Shown here in pieces: positions 8,916-15,784 of a DNA stretch of 18,273 nt (position 1 is the stretch's first letter; each line of letters begins with the position of its first letter). This stretch comes from JBMNRY01 sp050944915 (GTDB taxonomy: Bacteria; Bacillota; Limnochordia; JAAZLZ01). The position numbers were made by a program, and so were the translations under genes. The notes beneath the pieces are model-generated. The model was not told the DNA's origin. It ran no database searches and saw nothing but the letters and a program-made list of their open reading frames with translations. Location of the stretch: assembly GCA_050944915.1 (NCBI GenBank), contig JBMNRY010000035.1:1-18273 (forward strand), given 5' to 3'.

Positions 8916-9848
8916 TTGAACAAACCCCTATTGGTCCTGGTAGGTCCCACTGCCGTCGGCAAAACGGACCTCTCCCTACAACTCGCGAAAACCCTCGATG
9001 GTGAGATCATCTCCGCAGACTCCATGCAGATTTACCGCTATATGGATATCGGTACCGCGAAACCAAGCCCCCAAGAGCGCCAAGGGATTCCCCATCATCT
9101 CATCGATGTCTGCCATCCCCGGGAGTCTTTCAGTGTCGCCCAATACCAAGAATTGGCAACGGAGGCTATTGCCGACTGCCACCGCCGAGGCAAATTGCCT
9201 ATCCTCACCGGTGGTACCGGTCTGTACATCCAAGCCGTCGTCGATGGTTTCAACATCCCCTCTGCACCGGCGAATCCAGCCTTACGTCAGGAATTGGAAG
9301 AGTTGGCACGCCGGGAAGGGGTGGAGAAGGTCCACAGGATGCTGGCGGAAGTCGACCCCGAAAGGGCAGCCCAGCTTCATCCCAATAATTTACGCCGAGT
9401 CATCCGCGCCATTGAAGTTTATCAGGCAACAGGCCAAAGAATGGGAGAACTAGAGAAAATGGCCGGACAGAATCGGCCCGCTTATCGATTGTATATGTAT
9501 GGTCTGACCCGGGAGCGGGCGGAATTATACGCAAGGATAAACCGCCGGGTCGATGTCATGCTCGAGGCAGGCCTCATCGATGAGGTCAGAAGCATTCTAG
9601 ACATGGGGGTACCTGCAGATGCTACCGCCATGCAAGGTTTGGGGTATAAGGAAATTGTCGGCTACCTCCTAGGGGAATACAGTCTGGATGAAGCTATCTA
9701 CATGCTTAAACGGGATACCCGCCGTTATGCCAAGCGTCAGGGGACTTGGTTTCGCCGGGATACCCGCCTCCATTGGTTTAACCTCACCTCCACCACTGCC
9801 GCCACGGTGATCGCCCAGATCTGCCAAAGATTAGCCAATTCCCAATAA
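8916..9848 (+). CDS. miaA: MiaA, tRNA dimethylallyltransferase
   Basis: Transfers a dimethylallyl group from DMAPP to A37 of UNN-decoding tRNAs, making the i6A substrate that MiaB then methylthiolates. At 310 residues it has normal length. Walker A GPTAVGKT is at 10-17, the catalytic-region aspartate D35 lies in SADSMQIYRYMDIGTAKPS, GGTGLYIQA follows, and the C-terminal KRDTRRYAKRQGTWFRR segment is characteristic. The start is a TTG with AAGGAG 9 bases upstream; it lies 21 bases after mutL, consistent with one operon. In many Bacillota hfq comes next; here it does not. Confidence 0.97.
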   Translation: MNKPLLVLVGPTAVGKTDLSLQLAKTLDGEIISADSMQIYRYMDIGTAKPSPQERQGIPHHLIDVCHPRESFSVAQYQELATEAIADCHRRGKLPILTGGTGLYIQAVVDGFNIPSAPANPALRQELEELARREGVEKVHRMLAEVDPERAAQLHPNNLRRVIRAIEVYQATGQRMGELEKMAGQNRPAYRLYMYGLTRERAELYARINRRVDVMLEAGLIDEVRSILDMGVPADATAMQGLGYKEIVGYLLGEYSLDEAIYMLKRDTRRYAKRQGTWFRRDTRLHWFNLTSTTAATVIAQICQRLANSQ

Positions 9849-9969
9849 CCAAAGTGTAGACTATTTTCTGAAATTAGACAAGGACTTCGTCTATTCGTGT
9901 CGAATTAATGCTATTAAAACAGCGGTGGTGTGATGGTGGTTTGGTGATTATCAAGGAGGGACAAACCTA

Positions 9970-10530
9970 GTGGAAGAAATTCGCCTTTATACCATAGCCA
10001 GGATGAGTGAAGAATTGGGTATCCCAGAAAGTACCCTACGTCGGTACACAAAGCAATTCAGCGAATTTATCCCATCGGTAGGCAGGGGAAGGAAACGGCG
10101 TTTTAAGCCCGAAACTAAAGAAATCTTACTCCATATCGCCCAACTCTTTAGTCAGGGTTTGGAAACGGGAGAGGTCCACGCCCATTTAGAGCAACATTAC
10201 ACCAGGACCATCGACGCACCGGTTCCCATAGACCAAGGCAATCGTCATGCCCTCGTCGGCGATCAAGCGGTACATCTAACCCAAGCCCTGGAAAAACATA
10301 GCGAAGCTATCATCGCCCAAACGGCAGTAACCCAAGAAACCCTGGAGCTTTTACGCCAACAGTCGGACCTGAATCAGACGATGCTGGCTGCCTTAGCCAG
10401 TCTTCCTAACGCCGTGGCTGATGAAGTACGAAAACAGACCTTATTATCCCGTATGAAAAGGATATTGCGCATCGATAACAATCAGGAAGAGGAGCATATT
10501 AACAGCATCACTGCCAGGGGCAATTTCTAA
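9970..10530 (+). CDS. MerR-like HTH protein with coiled-coil tail
   Basis: A 186-residue protein. Residues about 5-70 resemble a MerR-type winged helix (LYTIARMSEELGIPESTLRRY, then a basic GRGRKRRFKPETKEIL wing and helix). Residues about 95-145 are Gln/Glu/Leu-rich and likely a coiled coil; the tail has a basic patch (SRMKRILRI) and an acidic end. No effector-binding domain is visible. The GTG start has AAGGAGG 10 bases upstream. It follows miaA by 121 bases, the position often taken by hfq. Size and layout (HTH plus coiled coil) recall RacA, the chromosome-anchoring protein of sporulating Bacillus, or plasmid-type MerR-like proteins, but I see no specific sequence match. The HTH call is good; the function is unknown. 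Confidence 0.75.
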   Translation: MEEIRLYTIARMSEELGIPESTLRRYTKQFSEFIPSVGRGRKRRFKPETKEILLHIAQLFSQGLETGEVHAHLEQHYTRTIDAPVPIDQGNRHALVGDQAVHLTQALEKHSEAIIAQTAVTQETLELLRQQSDLNQTMLAALASLPNAVADEVRKQTLLSRMKRILRIDNNQEEEHINSITARGNF

Positions 10531-10665
10531 CCACCAAGGGGTGAATTACTCGACAAGATTAAAAGGCTCTTTAACTAGCCCTTATTCGCCCTTATTAAAT
10601 ATTATGGCGGTTATTGTCCCTAGCTCCCCTTCGGGGGATGGGCCCCTTTTAGAGTAGGTGGAAAC
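10531..10665. other. Intergenic hairpins and direct repeat before the DUF1848 gene
   Basis: Contains GGCT/AGCC (10565-10580) as a poor hairpin, a direct repeat GCCCTTATT (10578-10586 and 10588-10596), and near the next gene a TCCCC-TTCG-GGGGA hairpin (10625-10638). The same G-run can instead pair with CCCC at 10643-10646, which is followed by TTTT (10647-10650). These two hairpins exclude each other and lie 16-40 bases before the ATG at 10666. No function is established. Confidence 0.35.
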
Positions 10666-11556
10666 ATGATCATCAGCGCTAGCCGTCGTACCGATATTCC
10701 TGCTTTTTATGTCCCATGGTTTTTGAACAGAATCAGGGCCGGCTATTTTATCAGTGTCAATCCTTACAACTACAAACAACGCAAGCCAGTGCCCCTAACC
10801 CCCCAAGGGGTGACGGCCATCGTGTTTTGGACGAAAAACCCAGGACCACTATTGCCATCCCTTACTTACCTCGATGATTTGGGCTACAACTACTACTTCC
10901 AATTCACCCTTAATCATTATCCCAGGCTTATCGAACCTGGCGTACCGCCATTGGCGGAACGGATCGCCACCTTCCGCAAGCTGGGCGACCATGTGGGCCC
11001 CCATCGGCTGGTGTGGCGTTATGATCCCCTTTTGTTCAGCAAAGAATATTCACCGGAATACCATTTAGCCGTCTTTAGAGCTTTAAGCAAAGCCTTAGCA
11101 GGGGCGACTCTCCGTTGTACCTTTAGTTTTCTGAACCATTACCGCCAAAGCGACCGCCGACTGGCTAAGGTGGTACCCACCTTGATGAGCCCCCCAGCCG
11201 AAGAAAGGCTTGCCTTGGGTCAAAGGATGGTCGAAATCGGTAAAGAATACGGGATTGAGGTAGGCACCTGTTGTGAAGACGGCTCTGATCTTCCACGCCA
11301 TGCTTGTATCGATGGAGATCTAATAAGCCGTATTGTGGGTCGAGAGGTGAACATCAAGAAGGACCCTTACCAACGGTCAAACTGTCTTTGTGTCTCTTCC
11401 GTCGATATGGGTAGCTATCACACCTGCCGGGCGGGCTGTATCTACTGTTATGCTGTCGGCAGTAGCCGCCAGGTAGAAAACAATCTAACCCGTCACGATC
11501 CCCAAAGCCCCCAACTCATTGGCCAGCCCGAGGGAGAGCAACTGCGGCTATTTTAA
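10666..11556 (+). CDS. DUF1848 family protein, radical-SAM-like C-terminal cysteines
   Basis: A 296-residue protein of unknown function. The N-terminus MIISASRRTDIPAFYVPWFL and the central VFWTKNP and RYDPLLFS segments are the DUF1848 signature. Near the C-terminus are C240-x-C242 and then C254-x3-C258-x2-C261 (CRAGCIYCYA), the spacing of a radical-SAM 4Fe-4S site, but at the opposite end of the chain from the usual place. This C-terminal cluster is a known family trait. A redox or radical enzyme is plausible; the substrate is unknown. ATG with AGGTGG 4 bases upstream. It appears to be transcribed separately from its neighbours, and the gene after it is on the other strand. Confidence 0.88.
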   Translation: MIISASRRTDIPAFYVPWFLNRIRAGYFISVNPYNYKQRKPVPLTPQGVTAIVFWTKNPGPLLPSLTYLDDLGYNYYFQFTLNHYPRLIEPGVPPLAERIATFRKLGDHVGPHRLVWRYDPLLFSKEYSPEYHLAVFRALSKALAGATLRCTFSFLNHYRQSDRRLAKVVPTLMSPPAEERLALGQRMVEIGKEYGIEVGTCCEDGSDLPRHACIDGDLISRIVGREVNIKKDPYQRSNCLCVSSVDMGSYHTCRAGCIYCYAVGSSRQVENNLTRHDPQSPQLIGQPEGEQLRLF

Positions 11557-11759
11557 GACGACGAGACAACCCTCCTCATCGATAGCATGATCCTTAAACT
11601 GGAAAACAAATATGTTGGGCAAGGCCCGCTCTTTCAGAGCAGGGGCAATCCTAGGGAATCCTATGTTTGATGGGATGGCCTAGGCGAGGTATCTATCGAT
11701 CCAACTGGACAAAGTTGGAATTAGAGAATTAGTTTGGGGAGGCATACAGACCACTTTAT
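11557..11759. other. Convergent intergenic region with two inverted repeats
   Basis: Two hairpins are visible: CCC-GCTCT-TTC-AGAGC-A-GGG at 11625-11644 (one bulged A) and TCCAAC-N8-GTTGGA at 11700-11719. Neither is followed by a T-run on either strand, so neither is a standard intrinsic terminator. I see no gene here. Confidence 0.45.
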
Positions 11760-12722
11760 TTATGATACCTGCTCTGATTGTAAGTACGCGCTACGGCCGA
11801 CAAGAATAAGTAGTTTAGCCAGTTCATCATTTAGGCTATCTCCCGCTTTCCGGTACATAAATCCGAAGCCCATGAGGCTAGCCAACAGTAGGAAAGGCCC
11901 GGACAATAAAAAGGCTAAGGCCGAAGTGGCTGTAGTATAAACTCCAAAGCTGAAGGTAACTCCCAGGAGGAGACTCACGGACTTGATCAAAGTTGTTGGA
12001 AACAAATAAGACCCAAAACCAAATCCAGAGATGATCATCTGGGCTATAGCTATGCTAGATGTCTGCTTAAGAAAATTAGTGAGATGTTTGGCCGATAGCT
12101 CTTCCAGTCCCAGGGTTGCACCCATGGTTTCCTGTTCAGCTTTGCTCAGACTCTGAATCTGGGTATTCAGAATGGCCTCAAATTCCTTAAGCTGTGCATC
12201 TGTCATCCGGGATACTTGTTCTTTGAGCTGAGCCATTTTTTCTTCTAGACAGTGTGCGAACACCGCTTCTTCGAGGGGTTCTAGTGGTCCATCGGTAGGT
12301 AGCTTACACGCCTTGGCAGCCTTTTTGACTATGGCTTCGCTAATTGTCGCCGTGTCTGCCCTGGATTCCACACCACCAATCCTGGCCATCCCCATTCGGA
12401 GGCACTTGTTCAACCCAACGTCACTTAGGATCTGCAATCGTCTGTATTCCTGTTCGACTGCTGCCTGAAGGATACTGGCCTTTTCCGATCCATGTTCCAT
12501 TATCCCATTCAGCTCTTTCATCCCAGCTGCGTCTTTAGGGGATCGAGATTGAAACAAGCTCAGCACGTATTGGGTTGCCAAAGCGGACATAGCCATAGCC
12601 CTTGTCCAACTCCTAATTAAGCCATCGTGTAATACATTACGACTGTTGATGGCCTTGAGATGAGCCGCCAACGCCAACTTTTCTTCCCGGGAAAGGCTAT
12701 CGAGACCCACCACAAACAACAT
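11760..12722 (-). CDS. Unrecognised protein with hydrophobic Gly-rich C-terminal region
   Basis: A 320-residue protein of unknown function. Residues 1-215 look soluble and helical, with LEEKMAQLKEQVSRMTDAQLKEFEAIL near 159-185. Residues about 222-290 are strongly hydrophobic and Gly/Ser-rich, perhaps two to three membrane spans. This arrangement (a helical "M-x2-x-Q-LKEF" block followed by a Gly-rich membrane segment) loosely recalls the YaaW/UPF0174 family, but I cannot confirm that. I start it at the ATG at 12720-12722, which has AAAGGAAG 7 bases upstream and lies 4 bases after the upstream stop; the longer in-frame start at 12803 would overlap the previous gene by 77 bases. It forms a two-gene unit with the 239-residue protein. 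Confidence 0.7.
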   Translation of the reverse strand: MLFVVGLDSLSREEKLALAAHLKAINSRNVLHDGLIRSWTRAMAMSALATQYVLSLFQSRSPKDAAGMKELNGIMEHGSEKASILQAAVEQEYRRLQILSDVGLNKCLRMGMARIGGVESRADTATISEAIVKKAAKACKLPTDGPLEPLEEAVFAHCLEEKMAQLKEQVSRMTDAQLKEFEAILNTQIQSLSKAEQETMGATLGLEELSAKHLTNFLKQTSSIAIAQMIISGFGFGSYLFPTTLIKSVSLLLGVTFSFGVYTTATSALAFLLSGPFLLLASLMGFGFMYRKAGDSLNDELAKLLILVGRSAYLQSEQVS

Positions 12723-12726
12723 GGAA

Positions 12727-13446
12727 TCACTTCCTTTGAAAAGTGCTAGCGGTGACATTCTGGAAAGTCTCGGCCACATAGGTGCAGGCTGTCTCGACTT
12801 CATTAGCCATTACGATAGAGAAGACATCGTTTGCTATTTGAAAGGCCCATAGGGAGTTGCCTAGCAACCACAAACGATCGTCGATGAGGGTGCCGTCTAC
12901 TAATGATCCAAAAAAAGGGAAGATAACGGCCTTAGGTTGAAAAACATCGATGGCTAAATGGACACCCACCCCAACCGCGTAAGCTCCCAAAGCCATACCG
13001 GCGGTCTTATGAACAACACGGTAAGGCCACAGATGGTTTTTGTCTTCGGTGGATTGCCGCCACATATTATACAGCTTCCGTAAGACAACGAGGCCAAGGG
13101 CACTGTGAAACAAAAAATAGCGATGTTTGCCGATGCCTAACAGTCTAATATCTAAATCAGGCGCCACAATCCCTCTGGATAAGCCCCAAAGTCCGCTGGG
13201 CACAAGAATACCCATTTGGGCCAGATTGTAAGTGGCAGAGACTAGTGGTCTTAGTGCAGACTGTAGTTCCCGTAAAACCGCTACATCTCCAAGAACCAAA
13301 GAAAAACCATACCCTGCCCCGTCCTTCTCTAAGCGACTATCGATCAGAGTCTCTATATGGGCTAACCCGTTCTTTGTAGAAGTTTGGGCCAGCCTTTGGG
13401 CAAGGGTGTTCTTTCTTACAAATTGAGCTACCCAATCATCGGCCAT
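12727..13446 (-). CDS. Possible YdjM/DUF457-like membrane metal-binding protein
   Basis: A 239-residue protein. Residues 1-90 are not recognised. From 97 the pattern PDLD...KHRYFLFHS (H108, R109, H114, S115), hydrophobic stretches near 111-123 and 148-166, then G159-x3-H163-x3-D167 and FPFFGSL follows. This matches the arrangement PDxD/HR-x4-HS/G-x3-H-x3-D seen in YdjM-like membrane-bound metal-dependent hydrolases (DUF457), so the His/Asp residues may bind metal; this is inference. ATG with AGGAGG about 8 bases upstream. It is the first gene of the minus-strand pair, ending 4 bases before the next start. Its Cys/Thr-rich tail (ETACTYVAETFQN) is not explained. Confidence 0.65.
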   Translation of the reverse strand: MADDWVAQFVRKNTLAQRLAQTSTKNGLAHIETLIDSRLEKDGAGYGFSLVLGDVAVLRELQSALRPLVSATYNLAQMGILVPSGLWGLSRGIVAPDLDIRLLGIGKHRYFLFHSALGLVVLRKLYNMWRQSTEDKNHLWPYRVVHKTAGMALGAYAVGVGVHLAIDVFQPKAVIFPFFGSLVDGTLIDDRLWLLGNSLWAFQIANDVFSIVMANEVETACTYVAETFQNVTASTFQRK

Positions 13447-13502
13447 GGTATGTCCCTCCTAGAGGCCCTGGTTTCCAAGTTCTCCCGATTACCGAAAGTC
13501 AT

Positions 13503-13531
13503 CATATATTGGTCATAGCCTACTTTGTTAT
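13503..13531 (-). promoter_or_regulatory. Weak candidate promoter for the minus-strand gene pair
   Basis: On the minus strand ATAACA (13526-13531), a 17-bp spacer and TATATG (13503-13508), each matching four of six consensus bases. Transcription would begin about 50 bases before the start codon at 13446. Weak support. Confidence 0.25.
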
Positions 13532-13540
13532 TCTAGATCG

Positions 13541-13555
13541 TTAGATTTTATCTAA
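13541..13555. promoter_or_regulatory. Palindrome TTAGAT-TTT-ATCTAA, possible operator
   Basis: A perfect 6-bp inverted repeat around three bases, in the divergent region between the minus-strand pair and spoVK, just upstream of the candidate minus-strand promoter. Its symmetry and place suit a dimeric regulator; nothing identifies which one. Confidence 0.35.
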
Positions 13556-13572
13556 TGAAATTCCTTTGTCTG

Positions 13573-13615
13573 CCTAGACACCGCCCCTTGGGGGGGACCT
13601 CCAGTGTGTTCTAGG
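13573..13615 (+). repeat. Nested inverted repeat upstream of spoVK
   Basis: CCTAGA-CAC (13573-13581) pairs with GTG-T-TCTAGG (13606-13615, one bulged T) and encloses an inner CCCC-TTGG-GGGG hairpin (13584-13595). There is no T-run behind it. The alternative spoVK start GTG at 13604 would lie inside this structure, which argues for the later ATG. Confidence 0.4.
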
Positions 13616-13696
13616 GCAACGAAGGACCATGGTAGTCACCCTTTCCTAGGAGATTACGTATATTGCTTGATAGAAGAGTTCTTGGGCGGTGAAATC

Positions 13697-14656
13697 ATGG
13701 GCACCCATTATCCACCCCGGGACCAGAATGAAATTCTGCGGCAACTGGTCGCAGGTCAATTGGCCACCGGGGAAGCATTGCGCCTCATGCGACAGATCGG
13801 TCGACCCAAAGCTGCTTCTTCTGTTGATAAAGAGGCAGAGGGAGAGAGTCTAGCCCAGATATTAGCTGAGCTCGATACCCTCATCGGCCTCCAGGAAGTG
13901 AAAGAGTTGGTTCGGGAAATCCAAGCCTTCGTGGACATTCAATCCCGGCGGCAGGAAGAAGGGCTTTGTACTGAACCAACGGTGATGCATATGGTGTTCA
14001 TGGGAAATCCTGGCACCGGAAAGACGACGGTGGCCCGGATTTTCGGTAAAATGTTCCGGGCCATGGGTGTTTTGCCTAAGGGCCATTTGGTGGAAGTGGA
14101 GCGGGCTGATTTGGTCGGCGCCTATATCGGCCATACGGCCCTGAAAACCAAGGAGCAGCTGAAAAACGCCATGGGCGGCATCCTTTTCATCGATGAAGCC
14201 TATGCTTTAGCCCGGGGTGGGGAAAAGGACTTCGGAAAAGAAGCCATCGACACCCTGGTCAAAGCCATGGAAGATCATAAAAACCAATTCATCCTTATCC
14301 TCGCCGGCTACCAAGAGGAAATGAAGTATTTCATCCAGACCAATCCTGGTCTACGCTCTCGGTTTCCCATTCACATCGAGTTTCCCGACTATTCTTTGAA
14401 GGAACTCCTTCAGATCGCAGAACTATTTCTCCATCAAAGACAATATAGATTAACACCGGGGGCCAAGGCTAAACTGGAACGTATCCTAGCCGAAGCACAA
14501 AGGGAACGGAACTTTGGCAATGCCCGCATGGTACGCAACCTCATCGAAGGGGCCATGCGAGCCCAGGCATTACGCCTTGTCCATAAATCCCAACTATCCC
14601 GGGAGGAACTGATGTTAATCACAGCCCAAGACCTGGTAAGGCGGGGGGTAGAATGA
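13697..14656 (+). CDS. spoVK: SpoVK, CbxX/CfxQ-type AAA+ ATPase (stage V sporulation)
   Basis: A 319-residue AAA+ ATPase. The N-terminal 60 residues are variable. Then come IGLQEVKELVREI, Walker A GNPGTGKT at 103-110, KGHLVEVERADLVGAYIGHTA (pore-loop region), Walker B ILFIDEA with D166-E167, ARGGEKDFGKEAIDTLVKAM, the sensor/arginine-finger region NPGLRSRFP, and the sensor-2 region NFGNARMVRNLIE. Similarity to Bacillus SpoVK is extensive, including the GGEKDFGKEAIDTLVK block. In Bacillus, SpoVK is needed for spore maturation. I choose the ATG at 13697 (weak GGCGG-like site 7-8 bases upstream); a GTG at 13604 would add 31 residues without family similarity. It overlaps the next gene by four bases (ATGA), implying translational coupling. 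Confidence 0.9.
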   Translation: MGTHYPPRDQNEILRQLVAGQLATGEALRLMRQIGRPKAASSVDKEAEGESLAQILAELDTLIGLQEVKELVREIQAFVDIQSRRQEEGLCTEPTVMHMVFMGNPGTGKTTVARIFGKMFRAMGVLPKGHLVEVERADLVGAYIGHTALKTKEQLKNAMGGILFIDEAYALARGGEKDFGKEAIDTLVKAMEDHKNQFILILAGYQEEMKYFIQTNPGLRSRFPIHIEFPDYSLKELLQIAELFLHQRQYRLTPGAKAKLERILAEAQRERNFGNARMVRNLIEGAMRAQALRLVHKSQLSREELMLITAQDLVRRGVE

Positions 14657-15261
14657 AGAAGGTCGTCATCATCGGCAAAGCTAATGCAGGCAAAACCCTT
14701 TTTGCCATCAATTTTGGATTCTATCTAGGCAATGCCAAATTAAGAATCGCTGCCACCTATCCCGATGGCGCCACTGTAAACCAAACTTACCCTCCCACGA
14801 AGGCTAGGGAAGAGTTGACCAGCGAGCAACCCCACCAAACCCGCTGTCTGCAAAGGATGACCCTGGGGCTACCGGCTGGCAAAGGAGTAAAGAGATTTCA
14901 AATCATCGACACTAGCGGCCTCATCGAAGGGATCCCCCCCGAGGCTCAAATCCGGCGGGCCATCGCCCAGACTCTGGCCACCGTCCGGGAAGCCGATTTG
15001 ATTCTCCATCTCATCGATGCTTCCCGGGTGAAGCAAGAGGGGGCCGTGGAAGCCATCGGAGAGGTCGATTATCAGGTGGCCCAGTTTGCCCAAATGCGGT
15101 CGGGCTACGGCATTTTAGCTAATAAAATGGATCTACCTACGGCAGCCCAGGGCTTGGAAATCATCAGACGGGAATTCGTGGGCCACCGAATCATCCCCAT
15201 CTCAGCTTTATACCGGGAGGGTTTTCAAGAGGTGAAAGAATTTGTCTGGCGCCATCTTTAG
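14653..15261 (+). CDS. Small Obg/DRG-like P-loop GTPase
   Basis: A 202-residue single-domain GTPase. G1 GKANAGKT at 8-15; G3 DTSG at 86-89, continuing as LIEGIPPE and then a helix ending in ADLILHLIDAS; G4 NKMD at 157-160 for guanine; G5 ISA at 183-185. The DTSGLIEG stretch resembles the DxPGLIEG of Obg/DRG proteins, with Ser in place of Pro. It lacks the Obg fold and TGS domains and the HflX N-domain, so it is little more than a G domain. Start ATG overlaps the spoVK stop by 4 bases; its 3' end overlaps the next gene by 20 bases. In Bacillus, spoVK is followed by hflX; here this unrelated-looking small GTPase takes the place. GTPase activity is secure, the target unknown. Confidence 0.85.
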   Translation: MKKVVIIGKANAGKTLFAINFGFYLGNAKLRIAATYPDGATVNQTYPPTKAREELTSEQPHQTRCLQRMTLGLPAGKGVKRFQIIDTSGLIEGIPPEAQIRRAIAQTLATVREADLILHLIDASRVKQEGAVEAIGEVDYQVAQFAQMRSGYGILANKMDLPTAAQGLEIIRREFVGHRIIPISALYREGFQEVKEFVWRHL

Positions 15262-15784
15262 TTATTTCCTCAGCATTGTGGCCACCGGAACCGCCATTAA
15301 GTTGATGGATGATTATCTCGATGAACCGACAAACACCGACGGGCAAGTCATTTACGCCTTATTAGCCTTAAGTGTAGGAGCTAGCCTCAATCCAGAAGCA
15401 GCCCTCTCCTTGTTTTTAGCCGCCTATGCCAGTGGAATGATCAGCGATTTGGGTCGGCCCCTACCATTAGGTCTTAAAGGATGGCAGGAATCCCTTCTAG
15501 TCCTTAGCTGGGGTTGTTATCGTTTCGGTTGGGTCCAGCAACTGGGAGCTCTGGCCATCATCATGGGGATCCAGCTTTATGATGATCTAGCCGACTATCC
15601 ATGGGACCGAATTCAAGGTTACCCTAATTTCGTAACCCTTTGGGGCTACAACGAGGTAATCCTAAGCTTGGCCATTCTACTATTGACAGCGGCGACCATC
15701 GACCCCCAGAAGACCTTGGCTAGTTTGCTGGCCTTGCCCTGGGCCCTCCAGTTGGCCAGTTGGGAGAGGAGAACATGTTCATAG
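15242..15784 (+). CDS. Short UbiA-like membrane protein with two DDxxD motifs
   Basis: A 180-residue, very hydrophobic protein with about six to seven possible spans. Two acidic motifs stand out: DDYLD at 23-27 and DDLAD at 114-118, the latter extended as D118-x3-D122-x3-G126-x8-G135. UbiA prenyltransferases carry NDxxD and a second D-x3-D-x3-G-x8-G motif, for example in E. coli UbiA, so the spacing fits; these residues bind the Mg-diphosphate of the isoprenoid donor there. UbiA proteins are usually near 290 residues, so this would be a shortened relative, and assignment is inference. The TTG at 15242 has AGAGGTG 6 bases upstream and overlaps the GTPase gene by 20 bases. Isoprenoid or lipid work in the spore envelope is conceivable. 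Confidence 0.7.
   Translation: MSGAIFSYFLSIVATGTAIKLMDDYLDEPTNTDGQVIYALLALSVGASLNPEAALSLFLAAYASGMISDLGRPLPLGLKGWQESLLVLSWGCYRFGWVQQLGALAIIMGIQLYDDLADYPWDRIQGYPNFVTLWGYNEVILSLAILLLTAATIDPQKTLASLLALPWALQLASWERRTCS

Noticed and set aside
9871..9893. TAGAC...GTCTA hairpin after miaA as a terminator
   Set aside because: Short stem, long loop and no T-run; the MerR-like gene could be read through.
10578..10596. Direct repeat GCCCTTATT as a CRISPR or iteron-like array
   Set aside because: Only two copies with a one-base gap and no replication gene.
11625..11719. Hairpins that could mark insertion sequence ends or terminators
   Set aside because: No transposase, target duplication or T-run nearby.
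11734..11940. A 68-codon plus-strand frame at the end of the minus-strand 320-residue gene
   Set aside because: Shadow of the opposite strand; composition not protein-like.
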